Part shown: in pieces, positions 60,723 through 64,000 of the stretch
How positions within the stretch are numbered: position 1 is the first letter of the stretch
Layout of the letters: each line of letters begins with the position of its first letter
DNA from: Mixta intestinalis
Lineage (GTDB): Bacteria; Pseudomonadota; Gammaproteobacteria; Enterobacterales; Enterobacteriaceae
Assembly (NCBI RefSeq): GCF_009914055.1
Contig: NZ_CP028271.1
Location: 1,550,001 to 1,614,000 of the forward strand
Length of the DNA stretch: 64,000 nt
Reading direction: 5' to 3'
Position numbers and translations under genes: made by a program
The notes under the pieces: generated by a model
What the model was told of the DNA's origin: nothing
What the model saw: only the letters and a program-made list of their open reading frames with translations
The model's database searches: none

Positions 60723-60752
60723 TTCCCCTGCCTTACGCAGGGGAAAATTTTT
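60723..60752. terminator. Terminator between minE and rnd
   Basis: CCCCTGC-cttac-GCAGGGG followed by AAAATTTTT lies between convergent minE and rnd stops. The stem is perfect; A residues upstream of the T-run make the plus side better than the minus. Confidence 0.8.
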
Positions 60753-60757
60753 GCTGG

Positions 60758-61885
60758 CTATTGCGGATAGTCAGCCAGCACCTGCCTGATTTCCGGCTCC
60801 ATCAGTTCGCCCCGCCAGCCGCTTATCAGTTCCGGTAGTCGTTCGCGCGGTTTAATCTGCCAGTGCCAGCTAAGCAGCTGATTAATCTGACGACGCGACG
60901 CTAACAGCTCGGTGCTTAACCCGCTGCGCTCGCTGACGCCCTGCACCACCGCCTTCAGCGCCTTAAAAGCTTTTTTGTAGTGCGGATGCTCATTAATATT
61001 GACCAGTACCGACGGCAGGCTCTCTTCTGGCAGCGCGTTAGCGTCGGCCACCATCTCCAGCATCGCTTTGCCGTGGAAGCGGATTTCGTGACCGCTCAGG
61101 CCCAGATGATCGAGCTCGCCCAGCGTACCTGGCTGATAGCGCGCCACCTTCCACAGGTTCTCTTCGCGCACCACAAAGTTGACCGCCATGTTTTTTTCAC
61201 GTGCCACCTTCAGACGCCAGGCCGCCAGACGTTGCAGTACCGCCAGCTGACGCGGGCGCAGCAGCGAAGCATTACCGATTTCGCGATACGCCTCCTGCGG
61301 TTGCAGGATATCGGTACGGCGCTGGCAAAGCAGCAGGCATTCGCTCCGCGCCGCCTCCAGCCGCCCCACCGATGCGGTTTCATCCATTAAGGTGTGGGCG
61401 ATTGGCAGCAACCAGAATACATCGGCGGCGGCATAGTCGCACTGACGTGTCGAAAGCGGGCGCGCCAGCCAGTCGGTGCGCGATTCGCTCTTATCCAGCA
61501 CTTCGCCGGTAAAGGCTTCAACCATTGCGGCAAAACCCATAGAGAGCGGACGTCCGCTAAAGGCCGCCAGAATTTGCGTATCGATAAGCGGCGTCGGCAA
61601 TACGCCGAAGCTGTGCAGGAAAACCTCCAGATCTTCGCTACCGGCATGCAAAAACTTGGTTACCTTCTCATCGCTCAGCAGATCGATCAGCGGTTGCCAG
61701 GCGGTAATCGTTAACGGATCCACCAGCGTAACCTGTTCACCATCATAGATTTGCAACAGGCCCAGCTGCGGATAGTAGGTGCGGGTGCGGACAAATTCGG
61801 TATCGAGCGCAATCGCGCGATGTTGGCGCGCCGCCTCACAGCAGGCTTCCAGCGCTTCATTGGTCGTGATGTAGGTGTAATTCAA
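60758..61885 (-). CDS. rnd: Ribonuclease D
   Basis: RNase D trims tRNA and other stable RNA 3' ends. The 375-residue protein has the DEDD exonuclease motifs (ALDTEFVRT near the N terminus, HAGSEDLEVF, and YAAADVFWLL with the terminal Asp/Tyr), then two HRDC domains (about 210-290 and 300-375). The start is TTG preceded by AAGGATT; E. coli rnd also starts with UUG, so this is conserved. Convergent with minE, divergent from none; downstream of fadD on the same strand. Confidence 0.96.
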   Translation of the reverse strand: MNYTYITTNEALEACCEAARQHRAIALDTEFVRTRTYYPQLGLLQIYDGEQVTLVDPLTITAWQPLIDLLSDEKVTKFLHAGSEDLEVFLHSFGVLPTPLIDTQILAAFSGRPLSMGFAAMVEAFTGEVLDKSESRTDWLARPLSTRQCDYAAADVFWLLPIAHTLMDETASVGRLEAARSECLLLCQRRTDILQPQEAYREIGNASLLRPRQLAVLQRLAAWRLKVAREKNMAVNFVVREENLWKVARYQPGTLGELDHLGLSGHEIRFHGKAMLEMVADANALPEESLPSVLVNINEHPHYKKAFKALKAVVQGVSERSGLSTELLASRRQINQLLSWHWQIKPRERLPELISGWRGELMEPEIRQVLADYPQ

Positions 61886-61944
61886 ATCCTTGCTCTCTTG
61901 GCAGCGGTTCGTTCACGTCGCTGATACTCAGTAAAATGACAGTA

Positions 61945-61970
61945 AAAACGCCGGATTGTCCGGCGTTTCG
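61945..61970 (-). terminator. fadD terminator
   Basis: AACGCCGG-attgt-CCGGCGTT: on the minus strand the stem is followed by TTTTTAC, just beyond the fadD stop and upstream of rnd. It is a good intrinsic terminator for fadD. Confidence 0.85.
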
Positions 61971-61996
61971 TTACCAGTCTATCATATTACGCCCGG

Positions 61997-63676
61997 TCAG
62001 GCGGCAGGCGCTTTGCTTATCTCATCACGCAGGGCGCGGCGCAGGATTTTGCCCACGTTGGTCTTCGGTAGCTCGTCACGAAACTCAACGATCTTTGGCA
62101 CCTTATAGCCGGTCAGCTGGCGGCGACAGTGGGCGATCAGCTCCTCTTTGGTCAGCGAATCATCCTTTTTGACGATACAGATTTTTACCGCTTCGCCGGA
62201 AAGATCGCTGGGCACGCCAATCGCCGCCGCCTCGCGCACTTTTGGATGCTGCATCACCACATCTTCAATCTCGTTGGGATAAACGTTGAAGCCGGAAACC
62301 AGGATCATATCTTTTTTACGATCGACAATGCGTAAAAAGCCCTCTTTATCGACGCTGACGATATCACCGCTATAAAGCCAGCCCGCTTTCAGTACCTCAT
62401 CGGTGGCGTCCTGGCGCTGCCAGTAGCCCATCATCACCTGCGGGCCTTTGATGCACAGCTCGCCTGGCTGCCCTTCCGCCACTTCATCGCCGTTATCGTC
62501 CACCAGCTTGATATCGGTCGAAGGAACAGGCAGGCCAATGCTACCGTTGTGGCAGGTAATATCATAGGGATTGACCGACACCAGCGGCGAGCACTCCGTC
62601 AGGCCGTAGCCCTCCAGCAGATAGTGACCGGTCAGTTTTTCCCAGCGCTCCGCCACCGCTTTTTGTACTGACATACCGCCACCGGCGGAAAGGCGCAGCG
62701 TGGAAAAATCGAGCTGCTGGAAGTTATTATCGTTCAGCAACGCGTTAAACAGCGTATTGACGCCGGTAATCGCGGTAAAAGGATATTTCCCCAGTTCTTT
62801 CACAAAGCCTGGGATATCTCGCGGATTGGTAATCAACAGATTCTGCCCGCCCAGCTCAATAAAAAGCAGGCAGTTCACGGTCAGGGCGAAAATGTGGTAC
62901 AGCGGCAGCGCAGTTACCACCAGTTCTTTACCGTCACGCAGCAGCGAACCGTAAGTAGCCTTGGTCTGCTCCAGGTTCGCCTGCATATTACGGTGCGTCA
63001 GCATTGCCCCTTTCGCAATGCCGGTAGTGCCACCGGTATATTGTAAAAATGCCAGATCGTCATTGTTAATTGCCGGGCGGGTATAGGTCAGTTGCCCCCC
63101 CTGTTGTAACGCGCTGCGAAACGAAATGGCATCCGGCAGATTATATTTCGGCACCAGCCGCTTAATATATTTAACGACGAAATTCACCAGCGTGGCTTTA
63201 CCCGGCGATAATTGATCGCCCAGCCGGGTCAAAATAACATGCTCAACCTGCGTTTTCGCCACCACTTTTTCCAGGGTATGCGCAAAGTTAGAAACAATAA
63301 CAATCGCCTTAGCGCCGCTGTCGTTAAGCTGATGTTCCAGCTCGCGCGGGGTATAGAGCGGGTTGACATTAACCACCACCATTCCGGCGCGCAGAATGCC
63401 AAACAGCGCTACCGGGTATTGCAACAGGTTGGGCATCATAATAGCTACCCGATCGCCTTTGCTTAATCCCAGCTTATGCTGTAAATACGCGGCGAAAGCC
63501 CGGCTACGCTGTTCCAGTCGTTGAAAGCTCATCGACTGCCCCATATTAATAAATGCGGGACGTTCAGCATAACGCTGGGCCGCCTGCTCAAACAGATCGA
63601 TCAATGACGTGTAGCGGTCAGCGTCAATCTCGGCAGGCACATCGGCGGGATAACGGTTCAGCCAGACCTTATTCAA
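61997..63676 (-). CDS. fadD: Long-chain fatty acyl-CoA synthetase FadD
   Basis: FadD activates imported fatty acids to acyl-CoA at the inner membrane, the first step before beta-oxidation and the source of the FadR ligand. The 559-residue ANL-superfamily enzyme has the AMP-binding P-loop YTGGTTGIAKGA (about 213-224), YGLTECSP, the fatty-acyl signature around GFNVYPNEIEDVV, and the catalytic Lys in NVGKILRR near the C terminus. TTG at 63676 (after GAGGTGAA) is chosen because E. coli fadD uses the same TTG; a 21-codon upstream extension has ATGs but covers the promoter-proximal leader. Confidence 0.95.
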   Translation of the reverse strand: MNKVWLNRYPADVPAEIDADRYTSLIDLFEQAAQRYAERPAFINMGQSMSFQRLEQRSRAFAAYLQHKLGLSKGDRVAIMMPNLLQYPVALFGILRAGMVVVNVNPLYTPRELEHQLNDSGAKAIVIVSNFAHTLEKVVAKTQVEHVILTRLGDQLSPGKATLVNFVVKYIKRLVPKYNLPDAISFRSALQQGGQLTYTRPAINNDDLAFLQYTGGTTGIAKGAMLTHRNMQANLEQTKATYGSLLRDGKELVVTALPLYHIFALTVNCLLFIELGGQNLLITNPRDIPGFVKELGKYPFTAITGVNTLFNALLNDNNFQQLDFSTLRLSAGGGMSVQKAVAERWEKLTGHYLLEGYGLTECSPLVSVNPYDITCHNGSIGLPVPSTDIKLVDDNGDEVAEGQPGELCIKGPQVMMGYWQRQDATDEVLKAGWLYSGDIVSVDKEGFLRIVDRKKDMILVSGFNVYPNEIEDVVMQHPKVREAAAIGVPSDLSGEAVKICIVKKDDSLTKEELIAHCRRQLTGYKVPKIVEFRDELPKTNVGKILRRALRDEISKAPAA

Positions 63677-63747
63677 GGATTCACCTCGGAAATCATATTT
63701 AATCGCCATCACAGCCTCGATGCGCATATTCATTAACAATGGTTAAC

Positions 63748-63771
63748 ATTATATTAACTCATTGTACCAGT
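63748..63771 (-). promoter_or_regulatory. fadD promoter with FadR operator
   Basis: On the minus strand ACTGGTACAATGAGTT (63771-63756) resembles the FadR consensus ACTGGTCNGACNAGTT in the outer half sites, and is followed by TTAATATAATGTTAA with a perfect TATAAT -10 (63753-63748). The spacing and sequence match, from memory, the E. coli fadD region where FadR overlaps the start. FadR binding is inferred. Confidence 0.6.
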
Positions 63772-63836
63772 ATGCCTGGTGCGCGCTTTTCAGGCTGCGA
63801 AGCCCATCACTAAATTTTCTTTATTATTAATAACAA

Positions 63837-63869
63837 AACGGCCCGGTCACATCGCCTGTGGCCGGGCCG
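63837..63869 (-). terminator. Terminator after Slp/YeaY-like gene
   Basis: CGGCCCGGTCAC-atcgcct-GTGGCCGGGCCG is a long GC stem with one mismatch. On the minus strand it is followed by TTTTGTTA, so it ends the transcript of the partial lipoprotein gene. Confidence 0.8.
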
Positions 63870-63889
63870 CAATACAACTACCGTCACGC

Positions 63890-64000
63890 TTACTCAGTAA
63901 GAAAAGTCTGTACCTGAGCAGGACCGGTATTGTAATAACCCATCCATGGATTGGGTCCCCAGTAACCCGGATGGTGCCGCGTGGGCCCATACCAGATCCA
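63890..64000 (-). CDS. Slp-family lipoprotein, YeaY-like (C-terminal fragment)
   Basis: Only the last 36 codons are visible; the gene enters from the right edge and ends at TAA (63890-63892). The fragment is rich in Trp, Tyr, Gly and Pro (WYGPTRHHPGYWGPNPWMGY). Position next to fadD and this composition match Slp/YeaY-family outer-membrane lipoproteins (YeaY follows fadD in E. coli). The fragment is short, so the call is tentative. Confidence 0.6.
   Translation of the reverse strand, partial: WIWYGPTRHHPGYWGPNPWMGYYNTGPAQVQTFLTE

Noticed and set aside
63677..63739. ATG starts upstream of the fadD TTG
   Set aside because: The extension is not part of the known FadD N terminus and lies in the leader; TTG has a better ribosome-binding site. 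Peptide data could reopen this.

Overview
The window is about 64 kb of compact chromosomal DNA from a member of the order Enterobacterales. Almost every gene has a recognisable Escherichia coli K-12 counterpart of nearly the same length, often with conserved promoters (tonB, gapA, tyrT, fadD) and conserved rare start codons (TTG in rnd and fadD). Gene order and some accessory choices (a UDP-glucuronate epimerase and Ugd gene between hns and galU, a second oppA, an MltB-family lipoprotein beside ycgL) suggest Erwiniaceae (Pantoea, Mixta or Erwinia). That family call is inference. I see no insertion sequence, CRISPR array, rRNA or intact prophage.

Layout. 1-26.7 kb follows the E. coli 28-min region: yciC(partial)-yciB-yciA, tonB, yciI, an AriR/YmgB-like gene and yciY where E. 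coli has kch-yciY, clsA-yciU, oppABCDF with a second oppA-like gene, ychE, adhE, tdk, hns, the UDP-sugar cassette galU-ugd-uge, rssB, rssA, ychJ, purU and two tRNA-Tyr genes. 26.9-43.9 kb follows the E. coli 40-min region: xthA, ynjH, topB, selD, ydjA, sppA, ansA-pncA, yeaC, msrB, gapA, yeaD, yeaE, mipA, yeaG-yeaH. A single phage-type Rha/KilAC antirepressor gene follows, under a perfect LexA box. 45.0-60.7 kb corresponds to E. coli 26-27 min: nhaP2, a hypothetical gene and an MFS pump, dadAX, spoVR (ycgB), fadR, nhaB, dsbB, ycgN, ycgM, a lytic transglycosylase, ycgL and minCDE. 60.8-64 kb returns to the 40-min region: rnd, fadD and the end of a Slp/YeaY-like lipoprotein gene.

Functionally the window is housekeeping: peptide uptake (Opp), fermentation and glycolysis (AdhE, GapA), UDP-sugar supply (GalU to Ugd to epimerase), nucleoid and stress control (H-NS, RssB, YeaG/YeaH/SpoVR), fatty-acid uptake and its regulator (FadD, FadR), cation/proton antiport (NhaB, NhaP2), disulfide formation (DsbB), D/L-alanine metabolism (DadAX), division-site selection (MinCDE) and DNA or RNA processing (XthA, TopB, Rnd).

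The most unusual element is the solitary antirepressor gene at about 44.1-44.8 kb. Its only visible promoter lies under a TACTG-N10-CAGTA LexA operator and it sits where two E. coli-like gene blocks meet. LexA-controlled antirepressors are known to induce prophages in trans in Salmonella, so this may be a domesticated SOS-to-prophage switch. Other regulatory signals read from sequence are a perfect FNR box before adhE, a perfect CRP site between oppA2 and ychE, a sigma-54 promoter before yeaG, and hairpin repeats that follow each tRNA-Tyr.
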